Positions 28,634 through 37,670 of a DNA stretch of 50,996 bases are shown here, in pieces. The notes beneath the pieces were generated by a model. That model made no database searches and was not told the origin of the DNA. It saw nothing but the letters and a program-made list of their open reading frames with translations. The DNA lies in contig NZ_KB908297.1 of NCBI RefSeq assembly GCF_000382425.1, forward strand, positions 159,792 through 210,787. The letters run 5' to 3'. The stretch's first letter is position 1; each line of letters opens with the position of its first letter. Origin of the DNA: Empedobacter brevis NBRC 14943 = ATCC 43319 (GTDB lineage Bacteria > Bacteroidota > Bacteroidia > Flavobacteriales > Weeksellaceae). A program made the translations under genes and the position numbers.

Positions 28634-31006
28634 ATGATTAAATACTTCCTACTTCTACTCTTCATTAGCTCAGCAGCGTTTGCTTGCGATATCTCTTTTT
28701 CTCTGAATAAAGAAAATGGTACTTCAATAAAAAACGCTTCACTAGTTATTGACAATAAGAAGTTAACTTTAAATGCAAACGGAGAAACTAATCTTGTTGA
28801 TATAAATAAAGGAACTTATTACATCGAAATCTATGAAAACGACGAACTTATCGATACTCAAACACTAAGTATAGATTGTACCACAAAACATTACCAAATT
28901 ATTGTTCTAAATGATACAACTGAAAAACTAGAAGAAGTTATCATCCGTTCGCAGTCAATTAAACAAAAACTGGAAAATTCTCCTTTCTCTGTTCAGGTTA
29001 TCGATATGAAAACGCAATATGACAGATCAGGTGATGTTGGTAATCTTCTTAATCGAGCAGCTGGAATAAAAGTTCGTACCAACGGAAATCTTGGCTCTGA
29101 AACTCAAATAAATCTAGGAGGTTTACAAGGAAAAGCCATTCGGATATTCAAAGACGGAATACCTGTGGAGCTATTTGGTCATGGATTCAATATTGGAACA
29201 ATACCAACCAATATGCTAGAACGCGTCGAAGTATACAAAGGAGCAATGCCTGTTTATCTAGCTTCTGACGCTTTGGGTGGGGGAATCAACTTGGTAACAC
29301 GAAATCCTACCTCTAATCTGATGGAAGCTTCTTATGAAATAGGTTCTTTTAACACACATCGGGTTACTGCAAATGTTTTTATTACAGGTAAAAATCCTTC
29401 CCATTATGTCGGATTAAACACTGCCTATAATTATTCAGATAATAATTATAAGGTTAACACTCCATTTATTGCTTCGGAAACAGGACAAAAATACTATAAA
29501 GAAGTGAAACGGTTCCATGATGCTACAAAGTCCTATTATGGAGAAGTTTTTACAGGAATTAGAGGTAAAAAATGGGCTGATGATGTAAAGTTTTCTTTCA
29601 TCTTTTCAGATTTCTATAAAGAGATACAAAATGACAGTGAAATGGGTAAAGTCTACGGTAAACCTTTTAACAAAGAACAAAATTATGCCGCATTAGTATC
29701 CTATAAAAAAGAATTGCTTGACAAGCGATTAAAAATAAATTCGACATTTAATTACAGTCATTTTAATACCCGACTTATTGATACAGCAACTGTTCGCTAC
29801 GATTGGGATGGAAAAATCATCTTGAAGGATCAAGTTATAGGAGAAATCAATAAAGGAGGGAGTAATCAACGCTTACGTTATGATCTTTTTTCGAGTAGAA
29901 TTAGTGCTACGTATGAAATAAAAGACAACCATTTTGTTGAATTAGGAGAACTTTTTTATTATCAAAGAAGAAAAGGAAGTGATCCTTTAGGAGCTGTTTC
30001 TCCAGTTTACAATATTGATGTTTTGACTATTCCGGCAACTTATCAAAAAAACATATTAGCACTTGCTTTGCGTTCGCTGTGGTTGGATAAAAAAGTTGAA
30101 AGTATTTTCGCCGTTAAACATTACAACAGTAAAACCGAAGGCTTTACCACTGATAAGTTCAATTTTGCCTGGCAGTCTTCCAAATCGAATAATTTACTGG
30201 GTTATTTGGGAGGCTTTAAATGGAACAATGATCAATTTCTCACTAAGCTATCTTACGAATACGCTACGCGTTTACCGGATGAGTTTGAAGTATTTGGAGA
30301 CGGAGTCTTAATCAAAGAAAATCTTGATCTCAATCCGGAGAAAAGTCATAATGTCAATTTAAACGCTCAATATGTCTATGGCAACAAAAAAAACAATGGA
30401 ACTGTTGCGACAAATCTTTTCTACCGTAAAGTGAAAGATGCTATTTTTCTACAACCTGATATTCCTTATAATCGTTACATCAATTTTCATCAGGTCGAAA
30501 TCAAAGGAATTGAAATTGAAGCAACTTATAACATAAACAATCAAATCGATTTCGGTTTCAATGGCACATATCAAGATATTCGTCGTATTAACGAAAAGGC
30601 AGAATTTAAAATATACGAAGGTTCACGGGTTGCCAATATTCCTTTTTTATTTGGAAATGTCTTTTTAAATGGCCATCTCAACAATATCTTAAAAACTAAA
30701 GACCGATTAAGCTTGCGATGGAACCTTAATTATGTGCATCGTTTTTACTTAACTGATATTCCTAAAAGCCAAGAGCCTTCTCTTTTCGGAGAAGCCACAG
30801 AAGTTAGCTCTGAACTAATTATTCCTAACGATGGAAGATTGGGACAATTTTCGCATGACATCGGTCTTTATTATCAGTTTTCAAACAAAAAAATCAGAAC
30901 ATCTTTAGAGATGATGAACCTTGGAAATGAAAAACTTTATGACAATTTCAATGTACAAAAACCCGGGCGTTCTATTCATTTTAAAATCATTTATAATTTT
31001 TTTTAA
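28634..31006 (+). CDS. TonB-dependent siderophore receptor
   Basis: A 790-residue outer-membrane receptor. The signal peptide (residues 1-17) ends at Ala-Phe-Ala. A carboxypeptidase-regulatory-like domain (about 18-95) precedes the plug (about 100-230; LNRAAGIKVRTNG, LGGLQGKAIRIFKDGIPVE, ERVEVYKGAMPVYLASDALGGGINLVTR). The barrel ends in IIYNFF with a terminal Phe. It lacks the extended size of SusC proteins. The start is the ATG before the signal peptide; the longer frame from 28592 overlaps the promoter. It is first in the operon, 13 bases ahead of the DUF4374-like lipoprotein gene, the same pairing as XusA-XusB of Bacteroides. Probably imports a ferric siderophore. Confidence 0.9.
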   Translation: MIKYFLLLLFISSAAFACDISFSLNKENGTSIKNASLVIDNKKLTLNANGETNLVDINKGTYYIEIYENDELIDTQTLSIDCTTKHYQIIVLNDTTEKLEEVIIRSQSIKQKLENSPFSVQVIDMKTQYDRSGDVGNLLNRAAGIKVRTNGNLGSETQINLGGLQGKAIRIFKDGIPVELFGHGFNIGTIPTNMLERVEVYKGAMPVYLASDALGGGINLVTRNPTSNLMEASYEIGSFNTHRVTANVFITGKNPSHYVGLNTAYNYSDNNYKVNTPFIASETGQKYYKEVKRFHDATKSYYGEVFTGIRGKKWADDVKFSFIFSDFYKEIQNDSEMGKVYGKPFNKEQNYAALVSYKKELLDKRLKINSTFNYSHFNTRLIDTATVRYDWDGKIILKDQVIGEINKGGSNQRLRYDLFSSRISATYEIKDNHFVELGELFYYQRRKGSDPLGAVSPVYNIDVLTIPATYQKNILALALRSLWLDKKVESIFAVKHYNSKTEGFTTDKFNFAWQSSKSNNLLGYLGGFKWNNDQFLTKLSYEYATRLPDEFEVFGDGVLIKENLDLNPEKSHNVNLNAQYVYGNKKNNGTVATNLFYRKVKDAIFLQPDIPYNRYINFHQVEIKGIEIEATYNINNQIDFGFNGTYQDIRRINEKAEFKIYEGSRVANIPFLFGNVFLNGHLNNILKTKDRLSLRWNLNYVHRFYLTDIPKSQEPSLFGEATEVSSELIIPNDGRLGQFSHDIGLYYQFSNKKIRTSLEMMNLGNEKLYDNFNVQKPGRSIHFKIIYNFF

Positions 31007-31019
31007 ATCATTCAAAATC

Positions 31020-32276
31020 ATGAAAAAATTTTCATTAAAACTTATTGCTACAGTCGTATTATCAACCTCTTTTTTATATTCGTGTAAAAGTGACGATGAC
31101 TCCACAACGGATCCAAATCCAACCGAAAATACGGATGCTCTTCCAAAAGACGAAACATGGGTCATTTTCAACGGTACTGAAAAATGGTCAGGAGGAATTT
31201 ATGCACTGGGCGATAATAAAGCACGCGAAATTAATCTATCTACTATTCCCTTCTACCAGGTGGGATATTCGGCAGGAGGTCGTGTCATTAATAATGTATT
31301 ATACAAAAAAGATGGTGCTGTTTCCAGTGACATCGGAATTTCTAAATATAAACTAGAGTCAGGAAAATTCTCTGCCAATGGTTTTATCAGTACACCAAAC
31401 AATACTTATGAAACAAACTATTTGGTTGTAAGTTCTTCTGAAGGTTATTATTGGGATCTTTCTGCCGGTGGATTAAAAATTCAGAAGTTCAATCCTGAAA
31501 CAATGCAACGAACGGGAGAAATAGATCTTTCATCATTATCAAATGGTAGTCCTTATGAAGCTGCGGGTCAATTAATTTTAGCTAAAAGAGATAATAAATT
31601 GTATGTTGATGTACAACACGGAACACGAGGAACCGCATGGCAGGTTACGCCTACTGTTCAAAAAGCTGAAATTGCAGTATATGATTTAGGCACGAATAAA
31701 ATAGAAAGTGTTACAGCATATACAGGAGCAACCAACCTTGGTCTATTTGCCGATCATGTTTTATGGAGTATAGATGACATTACCAAAGATTTGTATGTCG
31801 TTGCAATTGGTGATATGAGAGCACAGACTCCTGAATCAAAGATATTACGTATCAAAAATGGCGAGACAAAATTTGATCCCAACTTCGAAATAAAAATATC
31901 TGATTATCAATACCCAAGTGATTTTAATAGAATTTTTGCACACAACAATAAAGTTTATACGACAATTTCTAGCAGACCTACATCTTACTACGGAGGAGGA
32001 CAACACGGCGTTAGTTACAGACAAGATATTTGGTACTGGACAGAAATTGATGTAAACAGTAAAAAAGCAACAAGGTTAGAAATGCTACCTGATAATTTCT
32101 ATTCGTATCAAAATCCCTTTTACCACAAAGGAAATATTTACTTTATTTCGAACAATACAACTGAAAATTTCGCAGGTGCTTACCAATATAATCCTCAAAC
32201 AGGAAAAACGAAAGAAACATTCCGTCTAAAAGGTAGTGGTCGATTAATGGGCTTTAATATTATTGATAACAAATAA
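31020..32276 (+). CDS. DUF4374/XusB-like surface lipoprotein (beta-propeller)
   Basis: A 418-residue lipoprotein. The signal peptide ends at the lipobox Leu-Tyr-Ser-Cys, and the mature N-terminus is Cys-Lys-Ser-Asp-Asp-Asp, matching the acidic surface-export signals of Bacteroidota, so it should face outward. The rest has repeated strand groups around Tyr/Trp-Gly positions (YKLESGKFSANGF, YDLGTNKIESV, YQYNPQTGKTKETF), which suggests a six- or seven-bladed propeller. DUF4374 proteins include XusB, which captures enterobactin-type xenosiderophores and hands them to its receptor XusA. Here it follows a TonB receptor by 13 bases. Family assignment rests on pattern and context, so it is likely rather than certain. 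Confidence 0.65.
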   Translation: MKKFSLKLIATVVLSTSFLYSCKSDDDSTTDPNPTENTDALPKDETWVIFNGTEKWSGGIYALGDNKAREINLSTIPFYQVGYSAGGRVINNVLYKKDGAVSSDIGISKYKLESGKFSANGFISTPNNTYETNYLVVSSSEGYYWDLSAGGLKIQKFNPETMQRTGEIDLSSLSNGSPYEAAGQLILAKRDNKLYVDVQHGTRGTAWQVTPTVQKAEIAVYDLGTNKIESVTAYTGATNLGLFADHVLWSIDDITKDLYVVAIGDMRAQTPESKILRIKNGETKFDPNFEIKISDYQYPSDFNRIFAHNNKVYTTISSRPTSYYGGGQHGVSYRQDIWYWTEIDVNSKKATRLEMLPDNFYSYQNPFYHKGNIYFISNNTTENFAGAYQYNPQTGKTKETFRLKGSGRLMGFNIIDNK

Positions 32277-32279
32277 AAC

Positions 32280-32714
32280 ATGGAAAATATATCTAAAAAA
32301 ATAGGGATTGGCATAAGCTATTTATTTCGAGCCTTTTTAGCCTATGTTTATATTCCTCATGGTTATGAAAAATTAACTATGACAATTGATCCTCAGGAAT
32401 ATATTGATTTTGGTTTAAAGGGTGATTTTTTAGATTTCTATCTCATTTGGGAAAGAACAGGTTTTATCTGGGTAATTGGTATGGCTCAATTAATAGGAGG
32501 TTTACTTTTATTACCCAAAAGAACTTATTTCTTTGGAGCAATATGGTTATTTCCGGTTTCTGTAGGCATGTTTTTTAGTCATGTCTACATTAGTCACGCA
32601 ATGGATTTCCTTTATTTCGATTTGATAATTCTGGTTTTGAACCTGTACTTAATCTTTGAACATTTTAATTTATTGAAAACAGTTTTCTTTCAACCTCAAA
32701 AAACATGGATTTAA
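32280..32714 (+). CDS. Small DoxX-like integral membrane protein
   Basis: A 144-residue protein with four predicted membrane helices (about residues 10-27, 62-80, 83-103 and 107-127). The overall plan, RAFLAYVYIPHGYEKL near the first helix and IGMAQLIGGLLLLP in the second, resembles DoxX/DoxD-type proteins. Function unknown. The start ATG is 3 bases after the lipoprotein stop, and the next gene begins 13 bases downstream. In Xus systems the third component is a PepSY-type membrane reductase; this protein is unrelated to that, so a role in iron release at the inner membrane is only a guess. Confidence 0.75.
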   Translation: MENISKKIGIGISYLFRAFLAYVYIPHGYEKLTMTIDPQEYIDFGLKGDFLDFYLIWERTGFIWVIGMAQLIGGLLLLPKRTYFFGAIWLFPVSVGMFFSHVYISHAMDFLYFDLIILVLNLYLIFEHFNLLKTVFFQPQKTWI

Positions 32715-32727
32715 AAACAATGTTACT

Positions 32728-34422
32728 ATGGAAAATAGACAGAAATTAAATGATTCGCACAATCTCTTGCTAAATCTATTCGTGAGAGAGTGTAATTCTT
32801 GGTATTTTTTTGATATTGTACCTAAATATGATGAATATCTTGCTTTTTATATGCAGTCTTGTTCTGATTCAACGTTTATACGTTTTGATTTAAAACAAGA
32901 ACATAAAACACTCTACCTTCCGATTCATTACAAATCCTTATCAGGAATGCATATTTTCAGTAATGAAATAGGTATTCGAAATGATAAATTTGGAAAAATA
33001 TCAACTCTTGACCTAAGAGAAGCTTTATTACTCTTGGCACAAGAATATTTTCCTGAATTAACTTTAATTGATATTGATGCCATTAACCACAACCTTACTG
33101 GTACCTACAACAACCTGGTTCAAACACAAATTTCTAACCTCATCCCGGAATTCAGATCTATTTCAGCCATTCCGACTGAAGAAAATACAAAAGATCACTG
33201 TATCAGCAATTTTGTCCATGAATATTCCACCAAAGAGGAATTGAATGCCATGTTACAGCTTGTTTCGGTCTATGCTCAAAATAGTAAAACAGATAGCAGC
33301 AATGCTGCAACGAAATGGCTGAAGCATTATACAAACTGTCTTCTCGATCTCGCCATAAAAGCCTATGTAGAAGAAGGAAAAATTATTGTTCCGAATCTAT
33401 TGAATACACGGTTAGAAACAGATGAAAACGGACAACCTAAAAAACTATATTCTTCGAGCCAAGAAATTATATGTTCAAAAAGCGAGTTACCGGAACAGTT
33501 CAATTTTGAGAAAATTGAACACTTTCTTCAAACACAGCTTCTTACGCATCATCTCTTTCCAATTGCCAGAGCGCTCAGTTTATTAGGTTTAAATACAGAA
33601 GAAGATCTTTTAGAATCGGTCTCAAAATCTATCATTGCTTTTTGGCAACAATATCCAAATCATGAAAACTTTATAATGAATCATACCATATACGTCGATT
33701 CATTTTTACCTTCCGTTTTTTCAAGACAAAATTCCAATTATTTTTATGGTCGAATTCATAGACATAATCATTTAATCAATACCCAATATTATTCCGATCA
33801 TCTTATTCATCCACAAAAAGGATCTCTTGTTCACAAGCGCTATTTTGAAAACAGTACAATGGAAATTGGTATACGTGCTTTTGATATCACAACCGATTTA
33901 GAGGTTTTATATGAATGGGTAAATAAAGATTATGCAAAAAAATTCTGGGAAATGGATGGTCCTATCGAAGAATTGGAAGAAGCTTATATTAAACATCTTG
34001 GCGTTGATTATTCACACCCTTATATAGGAACACTGAATGGAGAACCTATTTTTACATTGGAATTGTATTGGGCTATAAAAGATGAGGTTGGAAAATATTA
34101 TCCTTTCCATCCCGGAGATTATGGCTTTCATATGCTTATAGCCCCCGCAAATAAAAAAATCAAGAATTTTTCTTATTATGCGCTTACCATGTGTATGGAG
34201 TATTTCTTTTCTCATGCACAAGTACATCGAATGATTGGCGAAGCTTCTGTAGAACATGCCGGAACTCACAACCTGATTACCAAAGTTGGATGCGAATTCA
34301 ACAAAGCACTTAGATTACCTTATAAAACCTCTAACCTTACATTTCTAAGCAGAGAAATGTATAAAGAAGCTGTACAAGATGTATTGGATAATTCATGTAC
34401 AGAAATCTACCTTAAAGTTTAA
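32728..34422 (+). CDS. Shortened IucA/IucC-like domain fused to hydroxamate N-acetyltransferase
   Basis: A 564-residue fusion. Residues 380-560 are an acetyltransferase of the AlcB/IucB/RhbD type (Acetyltransf_8): EVLYEWVNKDYAKKFWEMDG, GEPIFTLELYWA, HPGDYGFHMLIAP, HRMIGEASVEHAGTHNLITKVGCEF. This type acetylates N-hydroxylysine or hydroxylated diamines to form hydroxamates. Residues 195-350 resemble the FhuF-like C-terminal half of NIS siderophore synthetases (WLKHYTNCLLDLAIKAYVEEG). Residues 10-135 resemble their N-terminal lobe, ending DIDAINHNLTGTYNNLVQ. The GHPxHPxxKxRxG segment and most of the ATP-binding lobe normally found between these are absent, and the usual EAHxQN and RDxxG motifs are replaced by VPNLLNTR and SSSQE. 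The first part is therefore probably not a working synthetase. The frame is intact, so the acetyltransferase could function. Confidence 0.8.
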   Translation: MENRQKLNDSHNLLLNLFVRECNSWYFFDIVPKYDEYLAFYMQSCSDSTFIRFDLKQEHKTLYLPIHYKSLSGMHIFSNEIGIRNDKFGKISTLDLREALLLLAQEYFPELTLIDIDAINHNLTGTYNNLVQTQISNLIPEFRSISAIPTEENTKDHCISNFVHEYSTKEELNAMLQLVSVYAQNSKTDSSNAATKWLKHYTNCLLDLAIKAYVEEGKIIVPNLLNTRLETDENGQPKKLYSSSQEIICSKSELPEQFNFEKIEHFLQTQLLTHHLFPIARALSLLGLNTEEDLLESVSKSIIAFWQQYPNHENFIMNHTIYVDSFLPSVFSRQNSNYFYGRIHRHNHLINTQYYSDHLIHPQKGSLVHKRYFENSTMEIGIRAFDITTDLEVLYEWVNKDYAKKFWEMDGPIEELEEAYIKHLGVDYSHPYIGTLNGEPIFTLELYWAIKDEVGKYYPFHPGDYGFHMLIAPANKKIKNFSYYALTMCMEYFFSHAQVHRMIGEASVEHAGTHNLITKVGCEFNKALRLPYKTSNLTFLSREMYKEAVQDVLDNSCTEIYLKV

Positions 34423-34439
34423 CTTAAAAAGAAACTATT

Positions 34440-35777
34440 ATGAATCCTAAAATATACGATGTCATAGGAATCGGGATTGGACCTTTCAATCTTGGAATGG
34501 CAGCTTTATCAAATCAATTACCCCTAGATACATTATTTTTTGATCAATCTCCTTCATTTGATTGGCATAGAGGATTAATGATAAATGGTTGCACCTTACA
34601 AGTTCCTTATATTGCAGACCTTGTAACTTCTGTAGAACCGACCAATAAATTCAGCTATCTGAATTACTTGGTCGCGAATAATCGTTTATTTAAGTTCTGT
34701 ATCAGAGAAACTTTTTACATTACCCGTACTGAATATAATAAATATTGTAAGTGGGTTGCATCACAATTACCTCAACTTAAATTCAGTCATCGGATAAAAA
34801 ACATAGAATACACAAAACAACATAATGGTGTATACGAAATTACTGTTCACGATCTGATAGAAAAGACCACAAAATTATATTACACCCGAAAACTGATTAT
34901 AGGAACAGGAACTGTTCCCTGTGTTCCTTCCTTTACTAAGGAATGTACCAATGAGAGAGTTTTTCATTCCTCTCAGTACACGTATAGAAAAAAGTACATC
35001 AAGCCTGAAAGTACAATTTCAGTAATTGGTTCGGGACAAAGTGCCGCTGAAATTTTTCAAGATCTTTTAAACGGATTAGATGATCAGAAACTAAAAATTA
35101 ATTGGATTACAGAAGCTGAACGGTTTTTCCCCATGGAAAACTCTAAATTAACCTTTGAGCATACTTCCCCTGATTATCTTTCATTTTTCCATTCGCTGCC
35201 GGAAAAGAAACGTCATGAGATTGTCAATAAACAAGATGCTTTATACAAGGGTATTAATCAAGACCTTATTGATACAATTTATGATGAATTATATCATTTA
35301 GAACTTTATCGACAAGAACCTTTACCGATACGTATTCTCCCTAATACCAGATTAGAAGCTTTAAAAGGAGATAAATTTTCCGGATTTGATATGGAACTTT
35401 TTCATAAAATACTCGAAGAATCTTACAACCTTCATACAGATTATGTTATCCTGGCTACCGGATATAAATACCAGGAACCTGAGTTTTTACAACATGTCAA
35501 CCATCTGATCAATCGTGATTGCTTTGGTAAAATGCAAGCAGATGCAACCTATAATATCAATAAAGAAGATAAAAATCTTTATATACTAAATGTCGAATTA
35601 GCATCACACGGTATTTTAACATCTGACCTAGGAATGGGACCATATCGCAATGCGATTATCTTGAATGATATATTAGGTTATGAACATTTTAAACTGGAAA
35701 AGAAAATTACGTTCCAGGATTTTGGTCTCCCTCAAGATGTAACATCTATTTCAGAATTATTTAGTTTACAAGATTAA
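34440..35777 (+). CDS. Lysine/ornithine/diamine N6-monooxygenase (SidA/IucD/AlcA-like)
   Basis: A 445-residue flavin- and NADPH-dependent N-hydroxylase that starts hydroxamate synthesis by hydroxylating the side-chain amine. Visible are the FAD site GIGIGPFNLGMAAL (residues 10-23), the family motif FDWHRGLMINGCTLQVPYIADLVT (about 40-63), the NADPH site VIGSGQSAAEIFQDLL (about 197-212), and the ATGY motif near residue 342 (ILATGYKYQ). Whether the substrate is lysine, ornithine, putrescine or cadaverine cannot be read from the sequence. It lies 17 bases after the fused acetyltransferase, which would act on its product. Confidence 0.92.
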   Translation: MNPKIYDVIGIGIGPFNLGMAALSNQLPLDTLFFDQSPSFDWHRGLMINGCTLQVPYIADLVTSVEPTNKFSYLNYLVANNRLFKFCIRETFYITRTEYNKYCKWVASQLPQLKFSHRIKNIEYTKQHNGVYEITVHDLIEKTTKLYYTRKLIIGTGTVPCVPSFTKECTNERVFHSSQYTYRKKYIKPESTISVIGSGQSAAEIFQDLLNGLDDQKLKINWITEAERFFPMENSKLTFEHTSPDYLSFFHSLPEKKRHEIVNKQDALYKGINQDLIDTIYDELYHLELYRQEPLPIRILPNTRLEALKGDKFSGFDMELFHKILEESYNLHTDYVILATGYKYQEPEFLQHVNHLINRDCFGKMQADATYNINKEDKNLYILNVELASHGILTSDLGMGPYRNAIILNDILGYEHFKLEKKITFQDFGLPQDVTSISELFSLQD

Positions 35778-35780
35778 AAT

Positions 35781-36842
35781 ATGACGAATTGTGCTATAAA
35801 AAAGGAAAGGTTTATCCCAATAGATGTAATAAAAACAATTGCAGTTTTTATTATGATTTTTATCCATGTGCTTATCATGTATGCATCAGAAGCTACCATT
35901 TTGTCTAACTTTTCGAAATGGCTGTTATTTATTCTAGAAGGAATAGGAGCTCCTGCCTTCATATTCTGCATGGGAGTATCTATCGTTTTATCTGATAAGA
36001 AAAACGCGGCTACTATTCTAAAGCGCGGCATAAAACTATTTATCACAGGCTATATACTGAATATTTTAAAATTTTATCCCACAATCAAACTGCTTCAGGT
36101 TTTTCCTGAAGCCTTTTTTACAGACACGAATCGATTAAATGATACAAAAGGATTAATTGGTTTTCTGTTGATTGGTGATATTCTGCAATTTGCAGCAATT
36201 GCCTATATCATCTGTTCTTTTATAATGCCATATATCCGTCTATTCCCTTATTTAGGAATAATACTATGCATAAGTATTTTTATTATCGCTCCTCAACTCT
36301 ATCACTATGAAAACTCATCTTATTTATTGAGCTTTATTTATGGTAAAAGTCACCAGGTTTATTTTCCTCTTTTTCCTTGGATAGGTTTCTCTTTCTTAGG
36401 ACTTTCTATCGGAGTTTGGATCGAGAATTTAAAACTTAAACAAAATATCTCTTATTTGTTTTTATTTCTAACAGTTGTAGGAATCATATTATTTATCTCT
36501 GGGTTTCACTCTTTTGATTACAGCATTAATCAATATTTTTCAACAGATTATTATCACAGAACTACAGGAATATTAATCATGTACAGTGGTGAACTTCTTT
36601 TACTACTATCATTGATCTATTTCATTTCACATAAACTGTCAGAAGAAGTCCTTCGTTTTTTCGCTTTTTGTTCGAAAAATGTGACCAATATTTATATCAT
36701 TCAATGGATTCTAATTTATTGGGGGTGGTATTTTGTTTCGTATCGATCACAATCGTGGGATACTTTAAGTTTATGTTTTATGATCATTACAGCTCTCACA
36801 TTTAGTTTGAGCTATCTCAAAAAAATTATTCATTTTAATTAA
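35781..36842 (+). CDS. Membrane acyltransferase-like protein (DUF1624/HGSNAT-like)
   Basis: A 353-residue polytopic protein with about ten membrane helices. The N-terminus (RFIPIDVIKTIAVFIMIFIHVLIMYA) has the Asp and the in-membrane His of the DUF1624/acyltransferase-3 group, and GAPAFIFCMGVSIVL follows in helix 2. Such proteins move acetyl groups across the membrane to sugars or other acceptors. In this operon it could acylate a siderophore or precursor, or it may export one; neither is established. It begins 3 bases after the hydroxylase stop and ends 9 bases before the reductase gene. Confidence 0.75.
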   Translation: MTNCAIKKERFIPIDVIKTIAVFIMIFIHVLIMYASEATILSNFSKWLLFILEGIGAPAFIFCMGVSIVLSDKKNAATILKRGIKLFITGYILNILKFYPTIKLLQVFPEAFFTDTNRLNDTKGLIGFLLIGDILQFAAIAYIICSFIMPYIRLFPYLGIILCISIFIIAPQLYHYENSSYLLSFIYGKSHQVYFPLFPWIGFSFLGLSIGVWIENLKLKQNISYLFLFLTVVGIILFISGFHSFDYSINQYFSTDYYHRTTGILIMYSGELLLLLSLIYFISHKLSEEVLRFFAFCSKNVTNIYIIQWILIYWGWYFVSYRSQSWDTLSLCFMIITALTFSLSYLKKIIHFN

Positions 36843-36851
36843 AATTATGTT

Positions 36852-37670
36852 ATGAGTTCAGAACGTTTTGAATTGATTGAATTATCCTTATATGTCAGCA
36901 GAAAAGAATACCTAACACCTCATTATATCAGGGTTTATTTACAAGGAGAAGGAGTAGAACAGCTAAAAAATACGACAATTGGAGTAAACAATAAAATACT
37001 TATCCCGCCCAAAGGGATTTCCACCATTCATTTTCCAAAAATAGACTACAAAAAAATGCAATGGATTCCTTTACCCAAAGAAATTCGTCCAATTATTCGT
37101 ACTTATACCCATCGCGGATTCGATATTGATAAAAAAGAAATTTGGATTGATTTTGTAGCGCATGGAGATGAAGGCCCTGCATCATCATGGGCCATAAATG
37201 CAAAAAAAGGAGATCTCTTGGGAGTTTTAATGGCAGAAGGGAAAACAGAACTTTACAAAAATTCTAAAAATTATATTTTAGTCGGTGATGCTACCGGAAT
37301 TCCTGTTATCAGTACTATTTTAGAAGATTTACCATCTTCTGCAACCGGAACATGTTTAATTGAAGTTTTTGATGAAAGTGACAAACAGGATTTAATTACC
37401 AAAGCTTCTATTGAATTTATCTGGCTTTATAACAGTCATCCACAAAAGGGAAGTGAGTTAGCCAATCAGCTAAAGAAAATACCTTTACCTGAAGAAGACC
37501 GGTTTGCTTATATAGCAGCCGAATACACTACAGTAAAAAATAGTCGCCATTATCTTCGTAAAGATAAATTATGGAATATTGACGAAGTCAACGCTTATTC
37601 GTATTGGAAATCCGGAACATCAGAAGACAAATCGGAACAAGACAGGAGAAAAGAAAATACGACCGAATAA
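36852..37670 (+). CDS. Siderophore-interacting protein (FAD ferric-siderophore reductase)
   Basis: A 272-residue SIP/ViuB-type flavoprotein that reduces Fe(III) in an imported siderophore so that iron is released in the cytoplasm. The FAD motif RTYTHR is at about residues 84-89 and WIDFVAHGDEGPASSWA at about 98-114. The NAD(P)H side has YILVGDATGIPVISTILEDLP, and the C-terminal motif is AAEYTTVKNSRHYLRKD. It is the last gene of the operon. Its charged tail (EDKSEQDRRKENTTE) is longer than is common. No close terminator follows; the nearest hairpin is 240 bases away. Confidence 0.92.
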   Translation: MSSERFELIELSLYVSRKEYLTPHYIRVYLQGEGVEQLKNTTIGVNNKILIPPKGISTIHFPKIDYKKMQWIPLPKEIRPIIRTYTHRGFDIDKKEIWIDFVAHGDEGPASSWAINAKKGDLLGVLMAEGKTELYKNSKNYILVGDATGIPVISTILEDLPSSATGTCLIEVFDESDKQDLITKASIEFIWLYNSHPQKGSELANQLKKIPLPEEDRFAYIAAEYTTVKNSRHYLRKDKLWNIDEVNAYSYWKSGTSEDKSEQDRRKENTTE

